Shown here in pieces: positions 1 through 11,970 of a stretch of 64,000 nt of DNA. Source of the stretch: Thinopyrum elongatum. Taxonomy: Eukaryota; Streptophyta; Magnoliopsida; Poales; Poaceae. Under the pieces are notes generated by a model. It saw only the letters and a program-made list of their open reading frames with translations, was not told the origin of the DNA and made no database searches. The DNA is taken from NCBI GenBank assembly GCA_011799875.1, contig CM022299.1, positions 355,398,782 to 355,462,781 on the forward strand, read 5' to 3'. The translations under genes were made by a program, and so were the position numbers. Positions within the stretch are counted from its first letter, which is position 1; the number at the start of each line of letters is the position of its first letter.

Positions 1-195
1 AACGAAAAGACGAACAGAAGAAGGGCGAATAAAAAGGCAATTTTTTTGTGTTTTTTCTGAAAACATTTTAGAAGTGGGGGAGAGGAAAACGAGAGGCAAA
101 TGGCAAATAATGTAATGCAAGAGATGAGAGTTTATGGTGGGTACTTGGTAGGCTTGATGTAGAACCTCCCCGGCAACGGCGCCAGAAATTCTTCC
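1..195 (-). mobile_element. Start of internal region of the outer Athila-type retrotransposon
   Basis: This is the first part of the internal region, read on the minus strand just after the LTR that ends at 196. It holds a primer binding site at 167-184 and then AT-rich leader sequence that leaves the window at base 1. The same leader follows the LTR of the complete element at 22315. No coding sequence is recognisable in the part seen; the 129-residue open frame across it is LTR and leader sequence, not a gene. Confidence 0.8.
167..184 (-). other. Primer binding site, tRNA-Asp type
   Basis: On the minus strand it reads TGGCGCCGTTGCCGGGGA, the complement of a plant tRNA-Asp 3' end. Athila-group Gypsy elements use this primer. 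It lies 11 bases inside the LTR end at 196, the normal position. Confidence 0.85.
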
Positions 196-1445
196 TGCTA
201 CTTCTTGAGCTTGCGTTGGTTTTTCCCTTAAAGAGGAAAGGGTGATGCAGCAAAGTAGAGATAAGTATTTCCCTCAGTTTGAGAACCAAGGTATAATTCC
301 AGTAGGAGGTGCACGCAAGTCTACAATCTATGCACCTGCACAAACAATCAAACACTTGCACCCAACGTGATAAAGGGGTTGTCAATCCCTTCACGGTCAC
401 TTGCAAGGATGAGATCTGATAGAGATAGATATAAAAGATTACTAAAACATAAAACAAAATAAAAGTAAATAAATTGCAGCAAGATATTTTTGGGTTTTTT
501 GGTTTATAGATCTGAAAATATATGATGGAAAATAGACCCGGGGGGCATAGGTTTCACTAGAGGCTTCTCTCTTGAAAGAAAATATACGGCGGGTGGACAA
601 ATTACTGTCGAGCAATTGATAGAAAAGCGCAAAGTTATGACGATATCCAAGGCAATGATTATGAATATAGGCATCACGTCCGTGTCAAGTAGACCGACTC
701 CTGCCTGCATCTACTACTATTACTCCACACATCGACCGCTATCCAGCATGCATCTAGAGTATTAAGTTCATAAGAACGGAGTAACGCCTTAAGTAAGATG
801 ACATGATGTAGAGGGATAAACTCAAGCAATATGATGAAAACCCCATCTTTTTATCCTTGATGGCAACAATACAATATGTGCCTCGCTACCCCTACTTTGT
901 CGCTGGGTGAGGACACCGCAAGATTGAACCCAAAACTAAGCACCTCTCCCATTGCAAGAAGAACCAATCTAGTTGGCCATACCAAACCGATAATTCGAAG
1001 AGAAATACAAAGATATCAAATCATGCATATAAGAATTCAGAAAAGACTCAAATAATATTCATAGATAATCTGATCATAAATCCACAATTCATCGGATCTC
1101 GACAAACACACCGCAAAAGAATATTACATCGGATAGAACTCCAAGAACATCAAGGAGAACACTGTATTGAAGATCAAAGAGAGAGAAGAAGCCATCTAGC
1201 TACTAGCTATGGACCTGTAGGTCTATGATAAACTACTCACGCTTCATCGAAAGGGCAATAGGGTTGATGTAGAAGCCCTCCGTGATCGAATCCCCCTCCG
1301 GCAGGGTGCCCAAAAAGGCCCCAAGATGGGATCTCACGGGAACAGAAGGTTACGGCGGCGGAAAAGTATTTTGGTGGACGCTTCTGGTCGTTTGGGAATA
1401 TTTGGGAATTTATAGTGCTGGATTTCGGGTTAGGGGACTCCCGAT
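196..1445 (-). mobile_element. Outer Athila-type 5' LTR, distal 1250 bp (split by CACTA-1)
   Basis: The sequence aligns along its length with the solo LTR at 5932-7521 and the LTRs at 22315 and 27756, all in the other orientation. It ends at 196 with the terminal CA seen as TG on the plus strand. The first 337 bp of the same LTR are at 20032-20368, beyond CACTA-1. Added together the pieces give about 1588 bp, matching the 1590 bp solo copy, so the CACTA insertion explains the whole gap. Confidence 0.88.
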
Positions 1446-1715
1446 CACTACTAGGAAAAACCTTATACACAGAATCTTATCAGTACCGCTGGATAAAAAT
1501 AGGCGCTACTGCTACTTAGCAGTAGCGCGCTGTCATAAGGGGCGCTACTGCTATATACATAGCAGTAGCGCGTCAAGAAGAAAACGCGCTACTACTATAA
1601 TTGTCACACCGTTGCCACCAGGCTAAGTATAGTAGTAGCGCTCCTGCTGAAACCACGCTACAGCTATGGCGTTTAGCAGTAGCGCTTTACCCTAACACGC
1701 GCTACTGCTAAAGCC
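1446..1715. repeat. CACTA-1 left subterminal repeats
   Basis: Repeated GCGCTACTGCTA and its complement occur about every 25-60 bases, in both orientations and with spacer differences. In CACTA elements such arrays are binding sites for the element's accessory DNA-binding protein. The same motif recurs at 19770-20015. Confidence 0.8.
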
Positions 1716-1719
1716 ATCC

Positions 1720-2100
1720 TATCTTCTCCACCGGCCGCCCTCACTCTCCCCTCTCCACTCCACTCTCACTCTCCCCCGCACCCCGTCGTCCACCGCCGCC
1801 GACGTTCGGCCCTCCCCGACCACCGTCGTCGCCCGCCGCCGCCGACGCTCCTGCTCCTCCTCCACCGAGGTAGTTCCTCCATCCCTCCTCCTTCCACCTC
1901 CCTCCCCTCCTCGTCCCTCTCTCGATCCCTCCCTCCCTCCTTCCACCTCCCCCTCCCTCCTCACTCCCGCCTCCTCCCTCCCTCCCACCTCCCTCCCTAT
2001 CTCTTCCGTCCTCCTCCTCCCTGCCTCATCCGTCCTCCTCCTCCCTTCCTCCCTCACTCACCCCTCCCTTCGTTCCTACTCCCTCCACCTCCCTCTGTTT
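1720..2100. other. C/T-rich tract, no gene
   Basis: This is a strongly pyrimidine-rich stretch of CTCCC and CCTCC runs on the plus strand, resembling a plant 5' leader. The open frame on the opposite strand (R, E and G only) is a composition artefact. It may be the promoter and leader of the element gene that reaches B3-like exons at 3397. Confidence 0.5.
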
Positions 2101-3396
2101 TTGAAATTTTAATAATATAAATTTTTAGGTATCAAATTTAGTAATAGAAGTTTGTAGTAAGAAAATTGAGGGTAGAACTAGGGTAATAGAAATTTTAGTA
2201 AGTGTTCAATTGAGTAGAACACTTACATTGCATTGTTTTTAGTAAGTGTTTAATAGAACTAGTTTATTTAGTAAGTGGTTAATAGAACTAGTTTAGAGAG
2301 AGAGACCTATATTGCCAAATTTAGTTATGTTAGGATTATATATAAGATATATTGAAATGTTTTTGTTAATATTTTCAACCATTGAAATGCAATGAGCATC
2401 AAGTTTGAATGCTCATGTGTGAATGCTCATGTGGCGCAGGGTACGTAGATCACCAACGAGCCGGTCGACGACGCCAAGAAGATCACCGACGACACCCGCA
2501 CCCTCGACAGCCATCGTCTATAGTGAGTAAACATGTATATCTAGTGTTGTGTACTAGCTAGTGTTGCTCAAATATGATGTAGATATAAACATGTATATCT
2601 AGTGTTGCTAAAATAGGATATGTGCTTGCCCAAGTGGCCTATGTTTGAAGGGAACACCTCCGAGTGGTCTATGTTTTGCTGGAGTGTTGATTAATTTCCG
2701 TTCCGGCAAATTTCAGGCGCTCGATATGTCCTTTTTTAGCAAAGGTCATGCCAGATTTTTCCGTGATTTTTGGCATGGCTTGTGCTATAATATAGGAAAT
2801 ATCGAGTGCGCTGGAAATGCCGAAAAGAGCATTAAACGACATTTTGGGTTGACTTTAAGTATGTTGGGGCTCCATATATGACAGTCAAAAAACAGTGAGG
2901 GAGTGTTCACCATATATGAGAGAAGAAGAATGCCGACTGTTGTCGTGGGGGTCGTTCTTCCTCTTCTTTCTCGTGATAGACCTTTTGGTAATGCACGGGA
3001 AGGAAGAGAAGAATGACCATCACCGACGGTCGCAAATGTCAGAGAGGAATCAGTGAGGGAGAGTCTCCACCATATATGAGAGGACGAAGAATCCCGACTG
3101 TTGTCGTGGGGGTAGCTTCTTCTTCATTCCAAGGTGCTTGACATTTTGGTGTAATGCACTTTGGAATGACAGGAGCAGCTACCATCACCAACGGTCGCAA
3201 GTGTCAGAGATGAAGAATCCCGACTGTTGTCGTGGGGATAGCTTCTCGTTCGTTCCCGTGTGCTCGACAATTTGGTGTAATGCACTCGGGACGAGACCTT
3301 CTATGTTGAAGCGGTACGCAACGACAAGTCTTTTTTTCATAATTAAGCATGACTTCTGCTTCTTCAACGTGTAATTTCCGTCTTTTATAATTCGAC
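2101..3396. other. CACTA-1 non-coding stretch with internal repeats
   Basis: 2100-2420 is AT-rich with near-direct repeats of AATAGAACTAGTTTA. At 2440-2521 there is an exon-like GC-richer piece after a CAG acceptor, which can be read as NEPVDDAKKITDDTRTLDS before a stop. 2880-3300 holds diverged direct repeats around CCGACTGTTGTCGTGGGG at about 2933, 3098 and 3221, spaced 165 and about 125 bases. I cannot assign a protein to it. Confidence 0.45.
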
Positions 3397-4371
3397 TAGC
3401 TTATCCCATGCCATGCAAGACGCTATGTCTTGGAGCATCTGAGTTTCGAAGATCATGAAAATATGGAGACAAAGATAGTTCATCTCAGGACCCATCATGG
3501 TCATGATTTTGCTGTAAAGCTATACAATTCGGAGAGTGTATCCCATTTTGGTTGCTCCAATTGGGAAGCACTGTGCAAGGCATATGATTTTCAGGAGGGT
3601 ATGCTTGTCACCTTCGATCTTGGTGATCCTGAAGATGAAATCGACAAAGAGAATATGGACATTTGGGTCCTTGTTGATACGCTTCCACTTCTACCTCTAT
3701 GTGAGTTTCTCAAACATATTTATAAGTAATTTATATTGTTTATTTCAAAATAGTTGACATCTTATTTCCATTGATAGCTTAATTTTCATTCTTCAAAAAA
3801 TCTACGGAAGATGGTAGACAGAACCTACTACACTGATGGCGCTGAATTAACTTATGAGGAGAAAGATCATCTTATCTCATTTATTATTGATGTTTAGAAT
3901 TACAATATCAATTATGAAACTCCTGCTAATTATGGTCAATACGTGCCACTAGTGCACGTGTTGAACTACGGTAACATCCATGGAAATGGCATGGTAAGAT
4001 TTTTTACTATTACGACATCCGTGCATCTTTTGCATATATTCTTCTAAAGCTAAACTACATTACTAACTACGACGTTATTATTATATTTTTCAACAAAAAA
4101 TCCCGAAGGATTGTGTGCCTGATCTGATGTTTCCGAAAGGTCGCCTTGATGTTATTAGCTTACGGCCAAGTCTGCCTAGGCTTCACCGCTGTTCATACCG
4201 GATTTCTAAAACCGATGAAGACAATCAAAGAATGGAAAAAATGTATGAACAATCATAGGGAGCTACTTGGAAGCAACATTGTGCGAAGCGCAAGAATTGG
4301 AGACAGGATAATCTCCATTCTTCATAATGGAGCGTCAGGGGCTATCTTGTTTTATGCTATTTTACCTTAGA
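3397..4371 (+). pseudogene. B3-like DNA-binding protein gene of CACTA-1, broken
   Basis: After an AG acceptor near 3397 a frame runs to about 3729 and contains KIVHLRTHHGHDFAVKLY, a tryptophan in SNWEALCKAYDF and EGMLVTFDLGD. This order (beta strand, W, helix, EG-x-x-x-x-F strand) fits the B3 fold. A second exon (about 3779-3991, KMVDRTYYTDG then YGQYVPLVHVLNYGN) and a third (4104-4368, IPKDCVPDLMFPKGRLDV, then IGDRIISILHNGASG and ILFYAIL) follow; the last could be a second B3-like domain. The gene is dead: the first donor lacks its G (AAG|TAATTT), there is an in-frame TAG at about 3896, and a frameshift lies near 4220. CACTA-2 inserted 84 bases after its end. I infer a DNA-binding function; the exact family needs a profile search. 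Confidence 0.6.
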
Positions 4372-4451
4372 GAGGGTAGTAGGTCCTAGCTAATACTCAT
4401 GATGACTATGATGATGATGAGTATGACTTGTTATTATGATAACGAGTAGAA

Positions 4452-4454
4452 GTT
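4452..4454. other. Target site duplication GTT of CACTA-2, left
   Basis: GTT at 4452-4454 is repeated at 19304-19306. CACTA elements make 3 bp duplications, and the flanking sequence AGTAGAAG-GTT-GTTAGATG is seen uninterrupted in a neighbouring repeat at 19356-19374, so the empty site is known. Confidence 0.9.
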
Positions 4455-4900
4455 CACTGGTGCAGAGACGTGCTATACAAACGGTTTTTACCCCCTTTCC
4501 ATGACGGAGTTTTAAACCGTCGCCTAGTGAGTGTGTGCGATAGGGGGTCCTTCCCACACGACCCAGAAACCGTCGGGGATAGGCCCTCCGGCCACACAGG
4601 CGGGGGCAAAATGAGCTCGTGTGTGATCGGGCGAGGCATTGAAACCCAATCGTTTCCGTTCGTATGTACATCCCACACGGTGAATCCCAGAAAAACATTT
4701 CCGTTCGTATGTATATCACACACAATTTTTTGTGTGGAAATGTTTGTGCAAGGTGGCCTAACGCAAATAGTTCTTTGCCCGAAGCCGTGTGTGATTGTTA
4801 GTTGATCCAACACGCCTACTTTCTAGAAACTGTGTGGGTTGTTTGAGTTCATCGCCCACGGTGTTGCCTGAGTAACCGTCTGCAATAGAAAACCCTAATA
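4455..4900. repeat. CACTA-2 end A subterminal region
   Basis: Short repeated motifs such as CCGTTCGTATGTA and variants of ATCCCACACGGTG and ATCACACACA occur on both strands. They match 37950-38367 of CACTA-3 in reverse. Open frames on both strands here are products of the repeats, not genes. Confidence 0.75.
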
Positions 4901-5104
4901 AACAGGGTAATTAGCCTATTGTTGATAATCCATGTAGTAATCAAATAGACATTTCTTATAAAACACACCAGATATTTCATATCCGTATAACAGCAACCAG
5001 GATTTCATAATCGAATTACATCAGATAGCTTCAGCACTTAGTTACGCCATTACACAACAGCACCAAGTTTCACATGCAACATCGAAAACCTTTGGAAAGT
5101 AGCA

Positions 5105-5748
5105 TCATACACGGTAAATAGACAGATGAATCTCATATGGGAAACTGCAGAAGCGGAAGGCAAATATTGAGCCTTCAGTGACGTTGAATGTCCTTGCAAC
5201 TTTAGGCTAGTGGCTATGGATAATTGCCCGCTCAACCTTCGTCCTCTTCAGGAAGACTTTAATATTGTATCGTGGGTGTTGAATGAATACCTTCCTCGCC
5301 TCTTGACCATGCAGGTGGTTTGAGAGGTAACCAACGGTGAACTACTTTAAAAAGTACTAAAACAAAGATATGCATAAATCGCTGTTATAAATTTTGAAAT
5401 GGCGCAAGGGGTAAAAACAAGGTAAAAGAGTTAGTACCATCCTATAGTTGACTGATGTCTTCTTCATTGTGCAAACAAAGATCTTGCTGTTATTCGTCGC
5501 AAGTTTCTTCATCCTAACAATCTTTCTGAGCTTTTTGACTTGACTGATATTCATGGTCATCTCATATCCCCATATGCAAAATGGGTCGAACAGTGGGTCT
5601 AAGCCTCTGACAGCAGGACCTACATGTGCAAGACCAAATTGTAAGAAACCTAAATATTAGAATGATTCCTGCAACTGCACAATAATGTGCTATTAGTGAA
5701 AAGAACATGCATGAGCAAACCTCGATGGTAAACCGCAGTGTCTCCCAT
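5105..5748 (-). pseudogene. B3-like gene of CACTA-2, 3' exons, broken
   Basis: This is the counterpart of the intact CACTA-3 gene at 37046-37663. ATG at 5748 opens MGDTAVYHRG, followed by an intron. The next exon holds MNISQVKKLRKIVRMKKLAT and the last holds the B3 core, with KVFIQHP and VARTFNVTEGSIFAFRFC. Two in-frame stops are present: one early in the last exon where CACTA-3 has FPKQ, and one where the fold's conserved tryptophan should stand (SHW to SH-stop). The reading frame continues to a TGA at 5105, giving IHLSIYRV at the end; in CACTA-3 a 1-base insertion cuts this tail short, so the CACTA-2 tail may be the older form. Confidence 0.65.
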
Positions 5749-5926
5749 TATTCCCCTGCAACACATATAAGGAAGATCTTGATTAGGTTAACTGAGAGTT
5801 GCCATACTATCAGTCGAATATGTATTGAGTACAGCCAAATTTGATTTATTTCTCACATGCATAACAATACAAAATTGTACCCACAACAAATGAAAATCAA
5901 ATTGCAGAATTGAACCAAACAGTTAA
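5749..5926 (-). other. Intron of the CACTA-2 B3-like gene
   Basis: The sequence corresponds to 36870-37038 of CACTA-3, an AT-rich stretch with repeated CAGTTAACTG/TTTGGTTCA words ending in a TTGCAG acceptor. It is non-coding, and the solo LTR is inserted inside it. Confidence 0.6.
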
Positions 5927-5931
5927 ATGGA

Positions 5932-7521
5932 TGATACGTCTCCAACGTATCTATAATTTTTGATTGTTCCATGCTATTATATTATCTGTTTTGGATGTTT
6001 TATGTGCATTAATATGCTATTTTATATTATTTTTGGGACTAACCTATTAACCTAGAGCCCAGTGCCAGTTTCTGTTTTTTTCCTTGTTTTTGAGTTTCGC
6101 AGAAAAGGAATACCAAACGGAGTCCAAATGAAATAAAACTTTCGCGATGATCTTTCTTGGACCAAAAGGAAACCAGGAGACTTGGAGATGAAGTCGGAGG
6201 AGCCACGAGGTAGCCACAAGGACGGAGGGTGCTCCCAGGGGGGTAGGGCGCGCCCCCCACCCATGTGGGCCTCTCGTGCACCTCCTGACCTAATTCTTTC
6301 GCCTATATATACTCTTATATGCCCAAACCACCAGAGGCGTCCACGAAAATACTTTTCCACCGCCGCAACCTTCTGTACCCATGAGATCCCATCTAGGAGC
6401 CTTTTCCGGCGTCCTGCCGGAGGGGGATTCGATCACGGAGGGCTTCTACATCAACACCATTGCCCTTCCGATGAAGCATGAGTAGTTTACCTCAGACCTA
6501 CGGATCCATAGCTAGTAGCTAGATGGTTTCTTCTTTCTCTCTGATTCTCAATACCATGTTCTCCTCGATGTTCTTGGAGATCTATTAGATGTAATACTTT
6601 TTTGCGGTGTGTTTGCCGAGATCCGATGAATTGTGGATTTATGATCAGCTTATCTATGAATATTATTTGAATCTTCTCTGAATTCTTTTATGCATAATTT
6701 TATATCTTTGTAATTCTCTTCGAACTATCGGTTTGGTTTGGCCAACTAGATTGGTTTTTCTTGCAATGGGAGAAGTGCTTAGCTTTGGGTTCAATTTTGC
6801 GGTGTCCTTTCCCAGTGACAGTAGGGGCAGCAAGACACGTATTGTATTGTTGCCATCGAGGATAAAAAGATGGGGTTTTCATCATATTGCTTGAGTTAAT
6901 TCCTCTACATCATGTCATCTTACTTAATGCGTTACTCCATTCTTTATGAACTTAATACTCTAGATGCATGCTGGATAGCGGTCGATGTGTGGAGTAATAG
7001 TAGTAGATGCAGAATCATTTCGGTCTACTTGACACGGATGTGATGCCTATATTCATGATCATTGCCTTAGATATCGTCATAACTTTGCGCTTTTCTATCA
7101 ATTGCTCAGCAGTAATTTGTTCACCCACCGTAATATTTTCTATCTTGAGAGAAGCCTCTAGTGAAACCTATGGCCCCCAGGTCTATTTTCCATCATATTA
7201 CTTTCCGATCTACTATTTTGCAATCTTTTATTTTTAGATCTATAAACCAAAAAACCCAAAAATATTTACTTTATCTTTTGTTTAGTTTTTCCTATCTCTA
7301 TCAGATCTCACTTTTGCAAATAACTGTGAAGGGATTGACAACCCCTTTATCACGTTGGGTGCAAGTTGTTTGATTGTTTGTGCAGGTATTCAGTGATTTG
7401 TGCATTGTCTCCTACTGGATTGATACCTTGGTTCTCAAACTGAGGGAAATACTTATCTCTACTTTGCTGCATCACCCTTTCCTCTTCAAGGGAAAAACCA
7501 ACACAAGCTCAAGAAGTAGCA
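5932..7521 (+). mobile_element. Solo LTR, Athila-type (1590 bp)
   Basis: It starts TGATACGTCTCCAACG and ends AAGAAGTAGCA, and both sides carry the exact 5 bp duplication ATGGA (5927-5931 and 7522-7526). No internal region follows, so this is a solo LTR left by recombination between the two LTRs of a former element. It is the same LTR type as 196-1445/20032-20368, 22315 and 27756. A TATA-like CTATATATAC lies near 6303. Open frames within it are not genes. Confidence 0.95.
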
Positions 7522-7526
7522 ATGGA

Positions 7527-7907
7527 CAGTAGACCAAATGAACCAAAATAGTTAACTGATCACGACATTGTAGAATAGAAACATGTACTAGAAGATAAGC
7601 AGTTAACAAAATAAAGAATGCTTGAGAACAATACTATGAAATGTAGCAATTGTTGGACCAAACTGTTAACTGAACATTACATTTCAGAGGACCAAACTGT
7701 TAACTGAACATCAGATTGCATATTAACATTACAGAGGACAAATCACTAGAAGGCACTGGCGGTGGCCTCGAGAAAACAGCACGAACTGTATTTTAAAGTA
7801 GACAACCGCGTGGCGGTGTCGACGGTGTCCTCGAAGACGAGGTGCTCCTCCAAGATTTGGCGGTCGGCACGCATGGCAGCCATGGCGACCTCGTGCGCGC
7901 GTGCGGC
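7527..7907 (-). other. CACTA-2 B3-gene upstream exon and intron, first half
   Basis: The stretch is collinear with CACTA-3 36535-36870. On the minus strand, 7746-7907 reads ILEEHLVFEDTVDTATRLST and ends EATASAF-stop; CACTA-3 reads nearly the same, and the conserved frame suggests an exon upstream of the B3 exons. Repeated GTTAACTG words fill 7527-7740. The non-autonomous Athila element is inserted at 7907/7908. Confidence 0.45.
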
Positions 7908-9487
7908 TGATGTCTCTTGAACTACGTCGGTATTTCCCCAAAGAGGAAGGGATGATGCAGCACAGCTATGGTAGGTATTTCCCTCAGTGATGAGACCAAG
8001 GTTATCGAACCAGTAGGAGAACCATGCAACACTACGTGAACGGCACCTGCACACAAAGAACAAATACTTGCAACCCGACATAAAAAAGGGGTTGTCAATC
8101 CCTCCCGGGTAAAGAGATAGATAAATTTGTAGTAGATCGAATAAATAGATCTCGCGGGAACGCGAGATAAAATAAATAACAATAAATTGCAGCAAGATAT
8201 TTTTGGGTTTTTGGATTAATAGATCTGAAAATAAAAGCAAATAAAAATAGATCTCAAAGGCAAATATGATAAAGAAGAGACCCGGGGCCGTAGATTTCAC
8301 TAGTGGCTTCTCTCGAGAAAAATAGCATACGGTGGGTAAACAAATTACTGTTTGGAAATTGATAGAAATTCAAATAATTATGACGATATCCAGGCAATGA
8401 TCATTATATAGGCATCACGTCCAAGATTAGTAGACCGACTCCTGCCTGCATCTACTACTATTACTCCACACATCGACCGCTATCCAGCATGCATCTAGTG
8501 TATTAAGTTCATGGAGAAACGGAGTAATGCAATAAGAACGATGACATGATGTAGACAAGATCTATTCATGTAGGAATAGACCCCATCTTGTTATCCTTAA
8601 TAGCAACGATACATACGTGCCATTTCCCCTTCTGTCACTGGGATTGAGCACCGTAAGATCGAACCCATCACAAAGCACCTCTTCCCATGGCAAGAAAAAT
8701 CGATCTAGTCGACCTAACTAAACCAAAGATTCGAAGAAGAAATACGAGGCTATAAGTAATCATGCATATAAGAGATCAAAAGACTCAAATAACTTTCATG
8801 GATAGAAACATAGATCTGATCATAAACTCAAAGTTCATCAGATCCCAACAAACACACCGCAAAAAGAGTTACATCATATAGATCTCCAAGAGACCATTGT
8901 ATTGAGAATCAAAAGAGAGAGAGGAAGCCATCTAGCTACTAACTACGGACCCGTAGGTCTACAATGAACTACTCATGCATCACCGGAGAGGCACCAATGA
9001 GGATGATGAACCCCCCCGTGATGGTGTCTAGATTGGATCTGTGGTTTCTGGAACTTGCGGCAGCTGGAATTGTATTTCGTTGACTCCCCTGGGTTTCTGG
9101 AATATTGGGGTATTTATAGAGCAAAGAGGCGGTGCGGGAGGCCACCGAGGTGGGCACAACCCACCAGGGCGCGCCTGGCCCCCCAGGCGCGCCCAGGTGG
9201 GTTGTGCCCCCCTCGGGGCACCCCTCTGGTACTTCCTTGGCCCCACTTGTGTCTTCTGGTCCAGAAAAAATCACCAAAAAGTTTCGCTGCATTTGGACTC
9301 CGTTTGGTATTGATTTTCTGCGAAGTAAAAAACAAGCAAAAAACAGCAACTGGCACTGGGCACTATGTCAATTGATTAGTCCCAAAAAATGATATAAAGT
9401 TGCTATAAAATGATTGTAAAACATCCAAGATTGATAATATAACAGCATGGAACAATAAAAAATTATAGATACGTTGGAGACGTATCA
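7908..9487 (-). repeat. 3' LTR of the 7908-14460 element
   Basis: Read on the minus strand it starts TGATACGTCTCCAACG at 9487 and ends GACATCA at 7908. A TATA box (TATAAATA on the minus strand) is near 9110. It is the subtype ending in ...GTAGTTCAA-x-CATCA, shared with 53555-55149. Confidence 0.93.
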
Positions 9488-11227
9488 GCATCCCCAAGCT
9501 TAATTCCTGCTCGTCCTCGAGTAGGTAAATGATAAAAACAGAATTTTTTGATGTGGAATGCTGCCTAACATGTTCATCACACAATCTTTTCTTTGTAGCA
9601 TGGACATTTGGACTTTTATATGATTCAAAGCAATAGTCTAGTTTTGACATGAAGATTTCAATACTCAAGCATATCAACAAGCAACCATGTCTTTCAAAAT
9701 ATCAACACTAAAGCAAGTTATCCCTAGCCCATTATGCTCAATCATTGATCCATTCATGAAACACACTCGCATATTATCTACACCCAATGCTCAAGTACGA
9801 TCATAGTGCCTCTTAGTTGGTGCTTTATAAGAGAAGATGGAGACTCACAAAAAATAAAAATTGCATAAAGTAAATAGAAAGGCCCTTTGCAGAGGGAAGT
9901 AGGGATTTGTAGAGGTGCCAGAGCTCAAAGCGAAAAATTAAGAGATAAAACATTTTGGGTGGCATGCCTTTCCTGTCAACGAAAATGATCGAGTAGTTCC
10001 CAATACTTTCCATGCTAGATATATCATAGGCGGTTCCCAAACAGAAAATAAAGTTTATTCCTTTTTCCACCATACTTTCACATTCCACGGCTAACCGAAT
10101 CCACGGGTGCCGTCCATACCAACACTTTCCAAGGAATTTATTATTTGACAACATAAAGTAAATTCATTTTTCATTTCGGGACTGGGCATCCCTAATACCT
10201 TTGCCGTACTCTCGTGCAATGACAAGTGAATAAACACTCATCTTGAGAATAACACATCTAGCATGGAAAAATATCAGCCACCCCCTACCGTTTCATGAGC
10301 GGTACGAGCACACAAAAGAGAAATTTATTTTGAAAATTAGAGATGGCACATACAAATTTGCTTAGAACGACACAGAAATACCGCATATAGGTTGGTATAG
10401 TGGACTCATATGGCAAAACTGGTTTAAGGATTTTGGATGCACAAGTAGTGATCATACTTAGTGCAAATGAAGGCTAGCAAAAGATTGAGAAGCATCCAAC
10501 CAAGAAATGAAAAATCTCATAAGCAAGCATTAAGCATAACTAACACCGAATAATGCACCACAAGTAGGATATAATTTCATTGCATAACTATTAACTTTCG
10601 TGCTTGCAAGGGGAATCACAAACCTTAACATCAATATTCTTACTAAAGCATAATTACTCATCAACATGACTCACATATTATATCATCATATCGCAAAACT
10701 ATTACAAGGAATCAAGTTTATTTTGTCCAATGATCTTCATGAAAGTTTTTATTATATCCCTCTTGAATATCTATCACTTTGGGACTAGTTTAATGTGTTG
10801 CTTTTGATAGCTCAAACAAATCTAAGTGAAGAACATGAGCATATAAATTTTCTTCTCTCAAAATAATTTAAGTGAAGCATGAGAGAATTTCTTCAAAAAT
10901 TACTACTCTCAAATAAATCTAAGTGAAGCATGAGAGCATTTATTCAAAAATATTAAAGCACACCATGCTCAAAAATATATAAGTGAAGCACGAGAGCAAT
11001 TCCATAGCTCATAAAGATTTAAGTGAAGCATAGAGAGCAATTCTAACAAATCATAGCACAATTCTGGCTCTCTCAAATAGGTGTGTCCAGCAAGGATACT
11101 TGACTAAAAATAAAAAGTAAAACAAGCAAAGACTCAAATCATACAAGATGCTCCAAGCAAAACTCATGATATGTGACGAATAAAAATATAGCTCCAAGTA
11201 AAATACCGATGGTCGTTAGAAGAAAGA
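9488..11227 (-). other. 3' internal non-coding region of the 7908-14460 element
   Basis: There is no recognisable protein. It contains the polypurine tract next to the LTR, a purine-poor region matching 52240-53554 of the truncated element (reverse orientation), and at 10830-11045 five or more copies of AAGTGAAGCATGAGAG-type words. The 105- and 109-residue frames here are not supported by conservation of frame between copies. Confidence 0.6.
10830..11045 (-). repeat. GAAGCA/TGCTTCACTTA short repeat array
   Basis: The word AAGTGAAGCATGAGAG and variants recur every 50-60 bases, separated by AAATTTATTC-like spacers. The same array is at 25900-26035 and 52008-52225 in the sister elements. Confidence 0.75.
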
Positions 11228-11250
11228 GGGGATGCCACTCGGGCATCCCC
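11228..11250 (-). other. Conserved stem-loop, GGGGATGCC stem
   Basis: GGGGATGCC at 11228-11236 pairs perfectly with GGCATCCCC at 11242-11250 across a 5-base loop. The stem sequence is identical in the other two non-autonomous elements (25698-25721, 51786-51809) although the loop differs. Confidence 0.75.
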
Positions 11251-11909
11251 AAACTTAGTTGCTTGCTTCTCTTTTAGATAATAGCTTGGGATGCCATGGA
11301 CATCCCCAAGCTTAGGCTCTTCTTACTCCTTATTCCTTCATCCATCGTGATCCCACCCAAAACTTGAAAACTTCAATCACACAAAACTTAACAAAACCTT
11401 CGTGAGATCCGTTAGTATAAGAAAACTAATCTTTACTTTAAGTACTGTATAAAACCCATTCAAAATTTGTTATTGCATTATATCTACTGTATTCTAACTT
11501 TACCATGGCTTATAACCTCCAATACAAACCATAGATTCATCAAAATAAGCACACAATGCAAAGAAAACAGAATTTGTCAAAAACAGAATAGTCTGTAAAG
11601 ATACGAATTGTTCTCATACTTCTGTAACTCCAAAAATTCTGAAAAATTAGGACAACATAGGCAATTTGTAATTAATCTTGTGTATAAAATTCAGAATGTT
11701 TCGTCACTTATGTGATTTTTCAAAAAAAATTACTGGACGCAAAAGTTTCTATTTTCCAACAAGATCAAATCAACTATGACCCAAAATGATCCCAAAGGCT
11801 TTGCTGGGCACTAACACTAATTAAAACATAAAAAACACAATCATAACAGTAACATAATTGTGCAAACACTCAAGAACAGAAAGAAAAAGACAAAAATAAA
11901 TTTTATTCA

Positions 11910-11925
11910 TTGGGTTGCCTCCCAA
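11910..11925 (-). other. Conserved stem-loop TTGGGAGGCAACCCAA
   Basis: Read on the minus strand, TTGGG pairs with CCCAA across AGGCAA. It stands just after the unknown protein frame and is preceded by AGCGCTTG in all three sister elements. Its role is unknown. Confidence 0.7.
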
Positions 11926-11970
11926 CAAGCGCTATCGTTTTATGCCCCTAGCTAGGCATAATGCAAAGAT

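Noticed and set aside
1719..2057. 112-residue minus-strand frame rich in R, E and G
   Set aside because: It is only the complement of a CCT/CTC-rich tract; its composition explains the lack of stops.
4390..4813. Overlapping frames of 111, 119 and 111 residues at the CACTA-2 end, and 179 residues at the matching end of CACTA-3
   Set aside because: These are subterminal repeats open on both strands. The last 60 residues of the 179-residue frame are Copia gag joined by chance across the transposon border.
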